Source of the DNA: Psilocybe azurescens
Lineage: Eukaryota; Basidiomycota; Agaricomycetes; Agaricales; Agrocybaceae
Direction: 5' to 3'
Length of the DNA stretch: 64,000 bases
Assembly (NCBI GenBank): GCA_023853785.1
Contig: JAJIRX010000218.1
Location: 1 to 64,000 of the forward strand
Shown: positions 1 to 12,589 of the stretch, one piece after another
Position numbering within the stretch: the first letter of the stretch is position 1
Layout: each line of letters opens with the position of its first letter
Translations under genes and position numbers: made by a program
Notes under the pieces: generated by a model
Database searches by the model: none
Seen by the model: only the letters and a program-made list of their open reading frames with translations
What the model was told of the DNA's origin: nothing

Positions 1-1623
1 TAGGACGAGCTACATTAAAAGGAGAAGCAATACATTGAACTAATGAAGGATTGGCGAGTATGAATGGAGGATTGTGGTGATGAGAAGTGAAAGAAATAAT
101 TAAGGCATGAACAAAGGAGGAAAGACAGTGATGAGAATGGGAGTGACAAGTATGACTAAGCTGATGGACGAAGCCAACCTTCAACAACCATCACTGCACC
201 TATCATCTATAATTCATATATCACTTTCATGCCATTCTTATTCATTGAACTGTGCATACTATCCCAGTCAACATGGGAAATTTCTTCTTTCTAAATGCAC
301 CTTTTAATACTTACTAGATATGAGATATTTCCACAAATGCACTCATTTATGCAAGATGGACACAAGATGGGGGCCAAATCTTTCAAACATTCCAAAAATG
401 GCAAAGTATGCTCAGTCTTCACAATCACAACAAATTCATTCTGACTTCATTATGGCAGACACTTCCCTGGCAAGATCTTCATCCAATATCAGCTTCTAGA
501 CTACACATTTTGATATTTATTTATAGGGCATTACTCCACAATACCTGGAGGGTTTATGTGATGATCTGGTATTTTCCTTACACATTGATTATCTTTCTTT
601 ATCTTATCTCTATGTTTTGACTCCATTCCATTCCATTGACCAACACACAAGCTATACCTTTCCATTCTTTGTTCCTATTTTCACTAACCCAGTTTACTTG
701 AAACAATTCACCATTCACACTTAATGTAACCTCTTTATTTTGGACCCTTTTTTACCTAGTTCTAGAACACTCTTCTACAGTATAAATACAGGACATGTTG
801 TAGCTACAAATCCCCAGTGAACAACAAACATTTACACCTGTCTTACAAGTGTTCTAAGCTTTACTACCCACCTATTTCCGTGTGCCAGGACGACACTATC
901 GATACTCTCGCAGCCATGATAGTTACTCCTGTCACACTAAATAAGGAGATCGTGCATAGCTACCATCCGCAAGATGGTGCAGCCAGACAGGCCCTAAGCT
1001 TCGAGGGCTACTATACATCAGGAGGAAGGCTGATGCGAATTGACATGACATTGGCCTAAGAGGCCTTTTGGCGTGATCGCATCCCCTCAAACAAATGATA
1101 CTTCAGCCGTGTTGGACTACTGACAGTACTTACAAAGCAAGTCTGCGACAAGTGTCTCTTTGATATGCAGTCTTCTATTCATTCGTGTGTAGGCGAACTT
1201 TCACGTTATATTTATAGATTATGTGCATTAAACGCAGCATATCGATCCTTTTTCAAGGGTACACTGAGCTTGAAGAAGGCTATTTTGTCTCGTTTTCATA
1301 TATGCTCATAGCACTCCATGCTGTTCATGTTACGTCCATTGTAGAATTCCGCATAAAACACTTCGTAATAGGTTATCTACCAGTGAACATATTTTAACAA
1401 TCAACCAACTGCCCTCGTATTTGTGCTATACTTATATCAAGCCATAGGGCTCCTTCATCAGTTTGCATCATCTATATCGATTCGTATCATCAGATTGTTG
1501 CGACATATATAATTGGTCTACGTTGAGCGGCTCCTGAGAGTACTCTGCGGGATACATTCGATACGCCCCCTTCCCCAGTTCATCTAACAGCCACAAGCAA
1601 TCGTCGTAGACTCACAAGTGGAG
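1..1623. other. 5' flank without a recognisable gene
   Basis: AT-rich sequence with only short, unconvincing open frames, the longest being 80 codons at 817-1059, which resembles nothing I know. A perfect 13-nt palindrome with 5-bp arms lies at 1053-1065. I see no transposon termini or RNA gene. Confidence 0.5.
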
Positions 1624-3368
1624 ATGTCCGTCGACAATCCTCTTTTGAACATTCTGACAGAAGGTCTTCGGGAGATCCAACTCGTACGATATACACATGG
1701 TGTGTACCCTCACCTGTTTAATAAGGTCAACATTGTTCAACATTTCCATTTCCATGTCGTCTTTAGCGGCGGCTGCTACTTGTGTACTTTTTGACTACAG
1801 TAAGAAAATCATTTCCAATTTATATTGGTTGCTTATAGCATGCTATTGTAGTGATTACATTCGACCGCGAGGTCAGTTATTTTCTCGGAGAAAAGATTGT
1901 CTTGATCAGCACTGACACGAAAGGATGCCTTAAATTTCCCTAGGTCAATCTCATCTGGGTGAGATCATTCTCCTAACCTCCCTAACGTGATCGTTGTATT
2001 TGATCTCCCCATAAAGAAACGACAGTGGTCCTGGATAAAGGTCCTTTTCTTTGTGGTGAGCCCTTTCAGATAATCTGGCTCACTTAAGTTCTGACTACTT
2101 TCTTGGGTGAAGAATCGTTACTACGGTCTGGTCACCGCGAGGTGAGTCACTCAGGTGCCTACGTGAAGGGTTAAGACTCAATTATTTAGTTTCGATATGT
2201 ATAGTGAATCTTATTTTAGGTATACCTCTAAAGGTGACAGGGCTGATAGTTGCATAACATGTAGTTCACTTCCCCGTGGGCCTAACTAATTCGGTATGTC
2301 AATTGCTACCATCTCAAAACGTAGTTCGTTTACTGAAAGTGTAGTAGTTGTAAGTAGTAGTCTGCCACGACACGAGTTATATCTGAGTGACGTCTCATTC
2401 ATTGATCTTTACCAGTTGTAAGCACCTATATCACTCGATGTTAGGACATTCGACAGCAAATAACTTGCATGAAGGTTTGCGCGTCGCCCAATGGGAAGGA
2501 ATAACGGCTCTGCTAGGCTGCATAGTGGCTGACGGTACGTTGTTGACCCTTTCTCAAGTCTATCGTTATTGAAGTATGTATGCTGCTTCCTACCAGTGAC
2601 CCTTCAAGTGCGGATATACGCCCTATACTCAGGGAGCAAAAGAATCCTTGCTTTGATGCTAACCACGTACGTGTTGTGTGTGACGGCCTCAGGGTGGGTC
2701 GTGGGTACTGCGTTAGTCAATGGGAAAGGGTTGGTATTTTCTCTTATATTCCCTCACCGGCCGTTATGAGCTGACAATGCCCCCACAGCCTTCGTAGTCC
2801 CGGTACCGATAAGAAGCGCGATCTGCGATCTTAGTGTCATCCCACTACACCTCTATGCATTCTGGATCCCCATGATCACCTTCCAAGTCCTGCTCTGCAT
2901 CCTGGCCATCATACCGGCTGTAAATTCGTTCAAGGCAGACGGCTCGATCATGAAATTCTACAGCGGACATGGACTGTATAATATCCTAATCCGTGATTCG
3001 ACAATTTACTTCGCCATGCGAGTCTTTTTCTTGCCCTCCGTGTCCTAGCTTCGCATAACCAACATGCTGACCTTTATACTCCCTTTAGTATCGCTGTCAC
3101 CTCTATTAGCTGTCTCATAGTGTGGGTGGTAGAGCCAAAAGTAGGTCACTCCGGTCCTTCATACAATACATTCAGAGTCAACTCATCTGATGCGATCCTG
3201 CATGTAAAATAGAACGATTTAATAGAAACGCCCATCGGGTTCGCCCTCGCTATTCAGTGCTCCCTCTGCAATCGAATCATCTTGAACCTTCGTGAAGCTG
3301 ATCAGCTGGTGGTCAGCGACAATGATACCCAGGAGAGCGTTGTGGTGTACGCATCCAGAGATTACTGA
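1624..3368 (+). CDS. DUF6533 domain-containing multi-pass membrane protein
   Basis: Seven-helix-type integral membrane protein of the large, uncharacterised DUF6533 family of Agaricomycetes; its function is unknown. The start ATG at 1624 opens MSVDNPLLNI. After several short introns the exons give the family hallmarks in order: AAAATCVLFDY joined to ITFDREV, then LIW, KRQWSWIKVLFFV and NRYYGLVTAR (about 1900-2150), then VRIYALYSGSKRILALM (about 2610-2660), LHLYAFWIPMITF and LIRDSTIYFAM (about 2845-3018), and finally ETPIGFALAIQCSL and NRIILNLREA (about 3225-3300). The stop is at 3366-3368. The frame appears to slip by one base near 3030-3045, between the last two helices, so the gene as written may not translate fully. 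Family assignment is confident; intron boundaries are approximate. Confidence 0.65.
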
Positions 3369-4557
3369 GATTTCATGTTGCATTTATATATATGTAATAG
3401 TATGACATTTATGCCTTGTTGACGTTGAAGCATCTCCGGAATCCAGACAGGTACTACAATGAGCGGTATAAAGGGAATAGTGAACGATTGAAGGGCGCCT
3501 TTCGACCTGCATTAGACATTAATGACACAAGCTTTACGCGCATAGATGAATCCCCATTCTTTGGTGATTAAAGAGAAAAGCCCAGACCTGCAATCAGATG
3601 CTTAGATAGCTCCAAGGAGTCAGTAACACTTGATTTCCCACAGCATTAAGGCCCGCGATGTATGCAAAACACGCACGTAGTGCACCCACAAAGATTGAAA
3701 AGGAAAAAAAAGTGAATAATCATTTCAGAGGTAGATGAGGTCGATGTACTGTAACGAACAGCGGAACGATAAGGATGCGCACATAAGCATACGCCATCCA
3801 GGAGGACGAAAAGGTCAGACTATGCAGACGAAAAGTCTCTGAACAGAATAAGAGAAAAGAAAAAATTTGAGTGCCAAGTGGGGAACGGAAATGGGTGGTG
3901 GTTTAGGAACCGCCTCATGCACTATCCCCCACGTCCATGGTCGAAGTTGAAATATGTACATATAACATATAAAAACAAAAGAAGAAAGTCGGGAAGAAAA
4001 AGACAAGAAAGTAAAATGGGGGTTAAAAAAGGTTCGCACGAGATGAGCAAAAAAAGTCAAGAAAGAAGAAAAAGTGGTATCAAGAACATTCTTTTTGATT
4101 CCACAACGCGGAGTGCCTCTGTCCATTAGTACTCGAGTGGCCTTGAGACTCGAGCCCAGGACAAAGTCCAGTGACTGGCTGGGGCTAAGTATGCCAGGCG
4201 GCGAGGGCGATGCGGTAGGTAAGAAATGGTGGGTTGGTGGGGGTATGATAAACGGTGAACTATGATAGGGAAGAATGTCGATAAAGAGCGGAAGGGATCC
4301 ATCCGGGCGGAGGACGGCAGATAGTAGGCTGCGTGAAGGAAAGGGAAGAGATAGAGGAAGAGGAAAAGGGAAAAGAGATTTTCTTTCTTTCACAACAATA
4401 AAAATAAGCGATAATGAAACGGAACCAAACCAAATCGAATCGAGTTGGAGGATGGGAGTGAGTGAGGGAGTTTTGTTTTTGGGCAATGATTTTTCTTGTC
4501 GCCCCAAGGGAAAATGACAACACAAAGGGGGGATCATCCCTCTGTCCTCACCTCCAC
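3369..4557. other. Intergenic region between convergent genes
   Basis: Lies between the 3' ends of the DUF6533 gene (+) and the Ser-rich gene (-). Purine-rich tracts dominate 3830-4500 and create long antisense open frames of low-complexity composition, which I take as chance. No gene recognised. Confidence 0.5.
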
Positions 4558-7500
4558 TCACTCGTTAGCGACCTTCAACACCCTCCTCGGCCTCTCCTCT
4601 TCCTCCTCGTCCTCCTCAACCTCATCACTATACCGGCTCTCCGACTCGCTATGGTTCCCCTGGCTCCTCCCGCTCCCGCTCCTCCCTCGCTCCAGCGCAG
4701 CGTTATTATTATGGCTCGCACCTATCACAGCACCAGCGCCAGAGGCAGCACCGACGTCAAACGGATTCGGCATCTTCGCATGCCCGCCCACGAGCCCCGC
4801 AGGCTCGTTGCTGCTGCTCTCCGCGACGTACCCGCCATACGCATCGTCCATGTCCTCATCGCCCATCGTGCCCGTCGAGTATCCGCGCTTGTGCTGCTGC
4901 TGGTACTGCTGCTGGCTTTCCTGATGTTGGAATTGCGATTGCGATTGCTGCTGGTACTGCTGTTGCTGGCTTTCCTGATGTTGGTATTGAGATTGAGATT
5001 GAGATTGCTGCTGATATTGTTGCTGGGCCGAGTACTGCTGGGGAGCCGCCTGCGCGTACTGCTGGGGCGGCGAATACTGCTGTGGAGGCGACCCCGATCC
5101 ACTGCCCGACCCAGGCGTGCGCATCTGGGACTGGGACTTCGACGCATATAACCCCGTCGCCCCTCCCTGATAGTGCCCCGCATACCCATCACCCGCCTGC
5201 GACGGATAATACTGCGTCGCCGTCGTCGCGGCTGCTGCCGCCGCCGCCGCCTCCGCGCCCATCCCGCCCACCGACTTGCTCCGCCCGAGATTCGCGTATT
5301 CCTGCGACGGCGACGCGCGGTGGTGCAGCCCCTGCGTCCCTGGCCCTGCGCTTGGTTCTGGGACTGCGACATACCCCTAGAGAGCATACCGGCACCGGCA
5401 ATGTGCGCGCCCATACCCGCAGCCTCCAGAATATCCTCGTTCCTCCGCGCATTTCCCGCTCCTCCTCCTCCCGCTCCACTCCCACCGACAGCGCCGAACG
5501 GCGCTCCAGCATACGGATCGTACCCTGCGCTAGGCGCAGCCGCAAACGCCGCATACGGCGTCGGCGGGGCGCCGCTGCCCTCGTCCGATGCATACCCACC
5601 GCTGTTGGTGTTGTTGTGGCCGCCGCCGCCGCCCTGCTCAGCAGCGTGCCGCATGCTCCGCGCGCGCACGGCGCCTATGCCCGCGACGCCGCCCGCACCT
5701 GCACCCGCCAAGCCCGCCGCGTACGGGTCGAAGATCTCGCCGGGCGACACGCCCGCATGCGAGCCAGAGCCGCCACCCGCACCCGCACCCGAACCCGACC
5801 CAGAGCCGGAGTAGGACCCAGAATGCATCTCGCGCATGCCATACGCCTCCTGCCCACCCATGGCCATGGCCATGCCGGCACCGCCATGCGAATGCGACTG
5901 CCCACGCTCATCGCAGGCTGGCCGTACGTCCCGTGGCTCGACACGTCCGAGTACCCGCCTCCGTACCCGCCGTCATAATCATACCCCGCGCCGATGCCCC
6001 CTGCCCCGCCACGCCCGCCGCCACCTCCCGCATCGTCGTCGTCGTCGTCCAGGAAAATGGGTTTAGGCGCAGACGCCGCTTCGAGGGTCGCAGCCGCGAG
6101 CTCGCGGTCGAATTTCCGTGCGCGCCGCCTGCGCACGACGCTGGTGGCGAGAGCGATGAGGAGCGCGAGTACGATGAGCCCGACGACTGCGAAGGTGCCC
6201 GCTACTGCACCGGTGTTTTCGAAGAACCTAAAAAAGAGGAGAAAGGGGGAGGTGTGTCAGTCAATATCGTTCGTTAATCTAAGTGAAAAGTTGAACATAA
6301 CACATAAATGCGGATGCACCGAAAAAAAAAAATAGAAGAAAAAGAAAAAGAAAGAAAATACAGCACGAATCAGGCACAGACCACAAGTCTAAGCCGCCCA
6401 ACGTTGGGCTCTGTTGGACTTCGACTCGGATATCACAGCTTTCCATGGCGGAGTTTGGAAGTGGGTTTTGAAGTTTGAGAAACCCAACAGAAGAGAAGAG
6501 AAAATCCAAAAACACCATCAACACACGCCCACAAATGCCGACCGCACGCAAAGGCGAAGGCAAGCGCGCATATATACCAACGTAGGTAGTGCAAACACCC
6601 ACGACGGCGAAAAGGTAGAAATGAAGCGTAGAGAAGAAAAAGAGAAGTAACGAAAAGAGAAGGAAAGAAACAAATTTGCCAGTCCGCGAAAAGCGAAACA
6701 CAAACAAATCAACAAATCAACAAGATACGAGAACGAAGGGGAGACACCACCCCACACCACATCATCCCTTCCTGACGCAATCTATATTCGAAGACCCATC
6801 CAGACAACGCGAACACGAACACGAATCAAGAACCCAACCCCTATAAATCGTATCCAAAAGGGGGGGGAATCGGGTCCTGTTCGACACGCGTATATTGGAC
6901 GGGGTAATTTTGATCAAGTTCGAGGCTTGGGGATTCAGGAATGTAGACGGACCGACGCCCGAAAGAGGAAAAGAGAGAGACAGATCCACAAAAAAAAAAA
7001 GGAAACGAAAATAGGATAGAAATAGAAAAGAAAGGCATGGGAAACAAAAACGCACGCGTTTCAGACGAAAGAGAAGAGAAGAGATAACAACAGAAAAACA
7101 AAAGAGTACGAATGAGAAGAAAAATAACGAAACAAAATGAAACCCGCTCCCAACCGTTCCCACTCCTCTCATCCTCGACCTGGAGCCACTGTTAAAATCG
7201 ATCCAAACGCCCGCCTGCATTAGCAAGGGCCTTAACGAGTCAAACGCAGACCACAATTCTCTAAGCCCCCCCCCCCCAAAAAAAGGCAAAAAAATAAGTC
7301 AGGCCTCGTTCGACTCGGAATATTGCCCCCGCTAGTAGTAGGTGGGGTTTGGAGGGGGATATTTAATCGCACAAGATCGAGGAGTTTAGTAAAGTGGGAG
7401 GAAGACCGAAATGGGAAGAGGGAAAGAAGGACGCGGACGGAAAGAGGGATCCAGACGCCAGATGCCCGACGCACGCGACCACGCATATAAGAGGACCGAA

Positions 7501-8162
7501 CAACGCCCCAGCAAAAAAAACGTAGAAGAGGGGAACAGGGATGGCGAGAGTGAAAAAAGGGGTAGAAAGCCATCCAAAAAGGAAAAAGCAAACCAAAAAT
7601 AGGACAGAAACAGCATAGAAAAGAAAAAGAAAAAGTAAACGCAAACGCACGATTTTCCACCGCCACTCGCTTGCGATGTATTGCTCGGCCCAATACCGCT
7701 CGTCCCTGTCGAGAACCTGGTCGATGTATGCGTGATCACCCCGCCTCCAGGCGGCGGGGTCAGCGTTGTCCCTGGCGTCGTCTCCACGGACGAGGACGAC
7801 CTCGACGATGTTGAGGATGTTGTAGATGACGAGGTGCTTGAGGTAGTTGAGGAAGAGGTGGTGGAGGAGGAGGTTGTGCTTGAGGAGCTAGATGAGGTTG
7901 TGCTTGAGGAGGTGGATGAGGAGGTTGTGGAGGATGAGGTGGATGAGGTTGTGGTTGAGGATGAGGAGAGGGTGGTTGAGCTGGATGTAGCCGGGCTATG
8001 AGGGGTGAAGGATGGGGTCAGTTTTGGAGGCATACAGAGAGTGCGGAAGAAGGGAGGGAGACGTACGTGGTTGAAGAGGCTGAGGAGGATGGAGATGATG
8101 GGACCAGCATGAGCACGAGAATACCAAACGCAAATCAGACGATACTCACTAGAATCCGCCAT
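4558..8162 (-). CDS. Ser/Thr-rich single-pass membrane protein with Gly/Gln-rich tail
   Basis: Probable cell-surface protein; its role is unknown. On the minus strand it starts MADSS at 8162. Two small introns appear to follow before a mucin-like stretch of Ser/Thr repeats (about 7750-7990), which would be a heavily O-glycosylated ectodomain. A 1.4-kb intron separates this from ENTGAVAGTFAVVGLIVLAL (about 6150-6225), a typical fungal transmembrane helix, followed by the basic stop-transfer RRRRARKF. The cytoplasmic tail is long and low-complexity: a run of six Asp, Gly-rich stretches, then Gln/Ser/Tyr repeats (about 4900-5100), ending in an acidic DEVEEDEEEEERPRR tail. Two one-base frame slips, near 5908-5920 and 5330-5345, are needed to keep one protein; the frames on both sides are clearly coding in composition. 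The architecture resembles fungal surface sensors, but no named domain is visible. Confidence 0.7.
6228..7650 (-). other. 1.42-kb intron of the Ser-rich membrane protein gene
   Basis: The donor reads TC|GTGCGT at 7650 and the acceptor reads TTTTTTAG|GTTCTTC at 6228. Splicing joins GGGKS to FFENTG in frame. Most introns in this window are 45-70 nt, so this one is exceptional. It is filled with purine/pyrimidine-asymmetric, low-complexity DNA, including a C run and A run at about 7267-7285. Two stretches, around 6370-6440 and 7240-7320, share an accacaa...tctaagcc...ttcgactcgga pattern, suggesting an internal duplication. Confidence 0.6.
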
Positions 8163-8282
8163 TTCGTATTGATGATGACGCTAAATAGAACAACAAAAAG
8201 AGAAAGTGATTAAGAAGGGGAAGGGGTTTAAAAGTTTTCAAGAGAGTGTGTGTATTCGCGCTGTTCTCGTTGTCTGTTGTTG

Positions 8283-8301
8283 GTCTGTCTGTCTGTCTGT
8301 C
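8283..8301. repeat. (GTCT)n microsatellite
   Basis: About five tandem GTCT units about 120 bp upstream of the Ser-rich gene's start, in its presumed 5' UTR or promoter. Confidence 0.8.
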
Positions 8302-8564
8302 GCCAAGGGGTCGTTCGCTCCTTGAATGGCTGAGAGTACAGAAGCCGTGCGTGGTGTGGGGTGATGGAAGAAGAAATACAAGCGGAAAGTTCAGGTTATG
8401 GTGTGACGAGTAGTTGCTGACCAGGACGGTGCACTGTACTGCTCTGCTCGCTGATGCTGATGCTGATGGCTGATGCGGGGGAGCTGAGGACAACAAAGAC
8501 CTATTCCCGTTCCTTCACCGCCGTCTGAAAATCGTCCTCTTCGTCTTGGTCGTCGTGAGAATGA

Positions 8565-9320
8565 AGCGCAAGTCGAAGTCAGAAGGAGCAAGCGGACAGC
8601 GAACAACGAACAGCCAAACGCCAGATGGTCCGTCAAGCGTGCGTGTGAGAAGGTTCAAGGAGAAAACAAAAAGTATAACAATCTTAGGTAAGCGATAGAG
8701 ATGGGTCATGTGGACTCGGGATCATTCCCGGCCCAGTGCGGAGCGGGACATGTTTAGGCACCGGGGCAGAGCACAAGGCTCAGGCTGCACACCACACAGC
8801 GTTATTTTTGCTGCCTTTTGACTCCCCTTTGGCTCCCCTCCTCTCCGCATGCTACACGTAGCAAGAAGAATGTGACCCTTTCGAAGACGCAAGAATCAGC
8901 AGATGCGCCTCGGGTGAGATTGGTTCACCGTTTCCTGATTGTGATCATAATCATCATGCATGGGTCTATCATGCATATGCATACTAGTGGCCTGTTCAAT
9001 TGCATCTTGATAGCTATACCTCTGGGTCATAGCACAAGATGGCAGATGGCGGAAGGTGCCACTCGCACCTGGAGCTGGGGACGGTCGGCTCACAATCAGT
9101 ATCGTATCGAGTGTTCAAGCGAACGAGAGGTGCCTACACGTAGACGCGCCTGCTACATCCGCGAAAGAGAATGGGAGGCCTGCTTGGGCACTGGGCACTG
9201 GGCACTGGGCTTGCGTCCAGTGCTTTATATGCGCTGGATCACACTAACCGCTAGTCTCAAGATAATAGTCATAATCCCGCATTATCGTCCCAGTACCGTG
9301 ACTTTTCAATGCAAGTAAGT
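8565..9320 (+). repeat. Direct duplication P, copy 1
   Basis: Collinear with 10340-10985. Shared landmarks in order: caacgaacagccaaacgcc, then cctaggtaagcgat followed by ctcgggatca, then cctctccgcatgctacac and tagcaaga, then cggctcacaat, then the gaacg(a)gaggtgc element, then gcattatcgtcc. The spacing differs by small indels. This copy lies in the upstream region of the Ser-rich membrane gene. No coding content was recognised. Confidence 0.7.
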
Positions 9321-10260
9321 AAGTACTCCTCAACTCAGTGCCGCAAGTGCCAAAAATAGGTGTACTCTACGATTCCCAGCGAGCCAAACGGTAGAAAACA
9401 CGATATGTGTTGGGATAGGGATTCCACAAGATCCTGCCAGAGAACAGCTGGACCCAGTTTGCTGTTGTTCAAGGATGCCACCATACACAGAAACTGCAGA
9501 CGTTGTCAGCATACGCCTTGCCGAAAATGCAGTCGGGCGCTGTCCATAACGAAAGGCCTTCTGCGATCTGCTTCATCCTTCACTGTTCGTTGATATCTTC
9601 AAATGTAATGGATACGATATCAATGTATCCGAGAAACAGAACTTGAACAGAACTAAAGCATGATTGAATTATTAAATTTTAAACTCCTACTGTTTACATA
9701 GTGGAACACCTTGCGATGAAAATAAAACTAAAAACGGACAGCAGGTGTTTTGAGGAACTCTAACGGTATGAAACGAAATAAACCGACAGTCAATTTACTC
9801 AGCTTCCAAACGCAAAAGTAACAGTTCCACTCATTTAAAAAATAGCTCTTGAATCATGCCTATACGCAAATCCAAATCTTACCGCCTCGACGCAAAGCGA
9901 CACCCCAGCACAACACCCGCTTCACGGACAATAAGGTCGAGCCGCAGTGGCACATTCAGGTCCTGCCGAGGATGGACGGCAAGTTTGATGCCACATTTCT
10001 CTGCTAACTAGCGGCGCCCTTCATCGTTGGAAACCAATAGACCGGCAGCGGAGATGCGGGTACAGGCGCGGGGAGTCCATTTCGATGCCTGGAAGGGCAC
10101 GATACGAAGGAGAGGAGGGAATGTCTGCTGCTGGGGGCTCATGCAAGTATTTGCTCACGTCTTTTGGTTGCTCCATCATGGCCATGGTTGTTGTTGAAAG
10201 CATTCCAGTCTTGTGGCAGTCATTACCATGATCCTCGATTATCAGTGACAAAGTCTGACA
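9321..10260. other. Intergenic spacer between the two P copies
   Basis: No gene recognised. Open frames here are short and unlike any family I know. Confidence 0.4.
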
Positions 10261-10267
10261 AAGTAAA

Positions 10268-10345
10268 GTAGCAGTAGCAGTAGCAGTAGCAGTAGCAGTA
10301 GCAGTAGCAGTAGCAGTAGCAGTAGCAGTAGCAGTAGCAGTAGCA
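10268..10345. repeat. (GTAGCA)13 hexanucleotide minisatellite
   Basis: Thirteen perfect copies of GTAGCA in 78 bp, immediately upstream of duplication P copy 2. On the minus strand it opens an Ala-Thr repeat frame that I regard as non-coding. Confidence 0.95.
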
Positions 10346-10985
10346 GGGCAAAGGGGCGGACAACGAACAGCCAAACGCCAGATGGACCATTAGTCAGGAG
10401 TCTTCAACAGTTCTGGACCAGTTCAGATTAAAGCACGAGTCTGGACTGGGAGTCCTAGGTAAGCGATGGAGAGGGCTCGGGATCACAGTATTCGAACGGA
10501 GAGGAGGCACTGGCAGCGCCGTCACGGAGGTCGATCAATAGTCTTTTCTTCAGTGGGCGAGCACATTGCACAGCATTATTTTGTTTTGACTCCCTCCTCT
10601 CGACCTCTCCGCATGCTACACATAGCAAGACTATCAATTCGAAATCGCAAGAACTTTCAGGCTTGTTCAATCTCGATCGTGATCGCCATGATGCGCGGTC
10701 TTTTCAATTGATAGCTCTGCGCCATGAGAGGAGGCCGAGAATTCAGATTATCGGCTCACAATTATAATCAAGTGCTCGAGTGAACGGGAGGTGCGTACTA
10801 CGCGCCTGCAATGTCCTGGAACGAGAATGGGAATGGGAATGGAGGCTTGAGCATCCACGCCGACATCTTGAAGCTGCTTGTATATTACACTATCCTTTTT
10901 CCTCAACTAATCCAATCCCTTAGCTCGCATTATCGTCCAAGCGCCGTGTCCCTTCATGGAGTCGAGCGCGAAGTTAAACGTTCTA
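10340..10985 (+). repeat. Direct duplication P, copy 2
   Basis: Second, shorter copy of the 8565-9320 segment with the same ordered landmarks. It lacks much of the central material of copy 1, including the tandem cactgggcactggg stretch. It is not followed by a recognisable gene. Confidence 0.7.
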
Positions 10986-11429
10986 ACATTGAAGGCATGG
11001 GTCTAAAGATCCACTAAGTATTAGAACTAACCATTTCCAGGCTCAAACCTCACCGTGCCACTCTTGAACTTGAACTTGAATTCCACCATCACAGCTTTAT
11101 TCAAACTGAGCAAAACCAAAGGCGCCACCGCCATCCATGCTGTCGGTGCCAGGGACAGTTACAGTCGACAGTCGACAGCATACAGAAAGACCCTTCCTTG
11201 ATCGGAAGAAGACTCTACTACTAAATAACTCTATAGCACCAAAACGCCTGCCGACACCCATTCCAAGTCCGAGATTCTGTCGCCACTACTTAAAGGCCGC
11301 CACCATCCGACTCGCGTTGTGACCTTTCAAGTTCTCAGTGCCGGCCGCGGCTGTTCGGACAGACTGCGGCGCACAATGACATCGTTACAAGAATTCTCCG
11401 CGCATTCGCTATCCAACAGACTCGGACAT

Positions 11430-12240
11430 CCCTAATAATAAAACCTGAAGCGCTAGACTTATCCAAGGGTGCTCCTTCCCTTTCGCTTTTTCTTTTTCTT
11501 TCCGAAAAGCAAGCACATCATTCATATCTGAGATTCGACCTCCACAATCCATCCGACTCGCTTTACCCGTACATACTAGTATACCAGACTCACTGCAAAT
11601 CAAAAACCAGAACGCTCCTGGATTCAGAAGCTCGGCACCCTATTCCCCAGCACCGAACGGGCATTTCCGTAAACGAACGTAATTGCGCGATATGGCATCC
11701 ACGCGGGCCACCGGAAGCACCCGCCATTTCACTAATCATAATTCTAGGTATAATTAGTTTGGACTGACCCGAACGGATTTGGTTTGTGGCCTCATAATGT
11801 ATCTACTATCATCTCCAAAGAAACTTCTATCGTTCTCAAGAACTTAGTACACAGGCAGTACCCGCAACTATTTTTGGCCATTCAGGCCGTCTACTAGTAT
11901 CTCCCGTTACAATGAAGGTTCTCCTTCATTTTCCTTGCCCACGTCCCTCCATTCGGGTGAATATTCTTCTCATCGGATGGGATATCTGATATGGGGCGAA
12001 GTTATCCTATACTTTATCCCATATATTTGACGCTTGACGCTTTTAGACGTAATATTCTCATCCCAGGCCATTAGCCTCAGAAGGTCATGAATCTTCTATC
12101 CAATGCCTGCTGCAAGTTGGAGCTCCACAGGAGTAGATCTCCCGAACAGTAAATTGGAAACGAATTGACCAAAAGTACAATCAATGAGGCTAGAGAACTC
12201 ACATGCCAGTGAGACACGATGGAGTAGACCTAACTGGCCT
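11430..12240 (+). repeat. Direct duplication Q, copy 1
   Basis: Collinear with 12590-13490. Shared landmarks in order: the ccgactcgctttacccgtaca type motif, gcaaa..c...gaagctc, gcaccgaac, gatatggcat, ttggccattcagg, agacgta followed by cattagcctcagaagg, and gatctcccgaa..caaattgac. No coding function recognised. Confidence 0.65.
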
Positions 12241-12589
12241 ACCCTAGCAGCTCGTGTCTGCTCGGAATGCTCGTCGAGCAGCCACACAGTATAGCGTTGG
12301 GCAGGGGGCGTCGCAACGGGGCGTGTGGTATCCGGTGAGCGCGTTCAACTTCAACGAGCATTGCATCGGCATGCTAACACATTCCGCGGGGTTGTAAGTT
12401 GTAACCTTTCTCGACTGCCATGAAATTAGGCTAGTGGCCTGACCCTCGGCATTATTTTGTCCAACAGACTCATACGAATGGCACAAGACCAAGATTCTCC
12501 CTCCGTTTACCTTTCTTTCCCATTTCCTTGAATCTTGATCATGACGAAGACATTGATTCAATTCAGTCCCACAGAATCAAATTACTGAA

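Noticed and set aside
1..1060. Possible LTR or transposon terminus
   Set aside because: The palindrome at 1053-1065 and the AT-rich flank lack a paired terminus, a target-site duplication or any transposase or polymerase frame.
3815..4561. 248-codon minus-strand frame
   Set aside because: Low-complexity Phe/Ser/Leu composition from a purine-rich flank, at the 3' end of the Ser-rich gene; no domain or splice support.
4462..6335. Several 100-300-codon plus-strand frames rich in Leu, Arg and Pro
   Set aside because: Antisense shadows of the Gln/Gly-rich tail of the minus-strand membrane protein.
7681..8001. Val/Glu-rich plus-strand frame
   Set aside because: Antisense of the Ser/Thr repeat of the membrane protein.
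10021..10374. Ala-Thr repeat protein on the minus strand
   Set aside because: Translation of the GTAGCA minisatellite; nothing else supports a gene.
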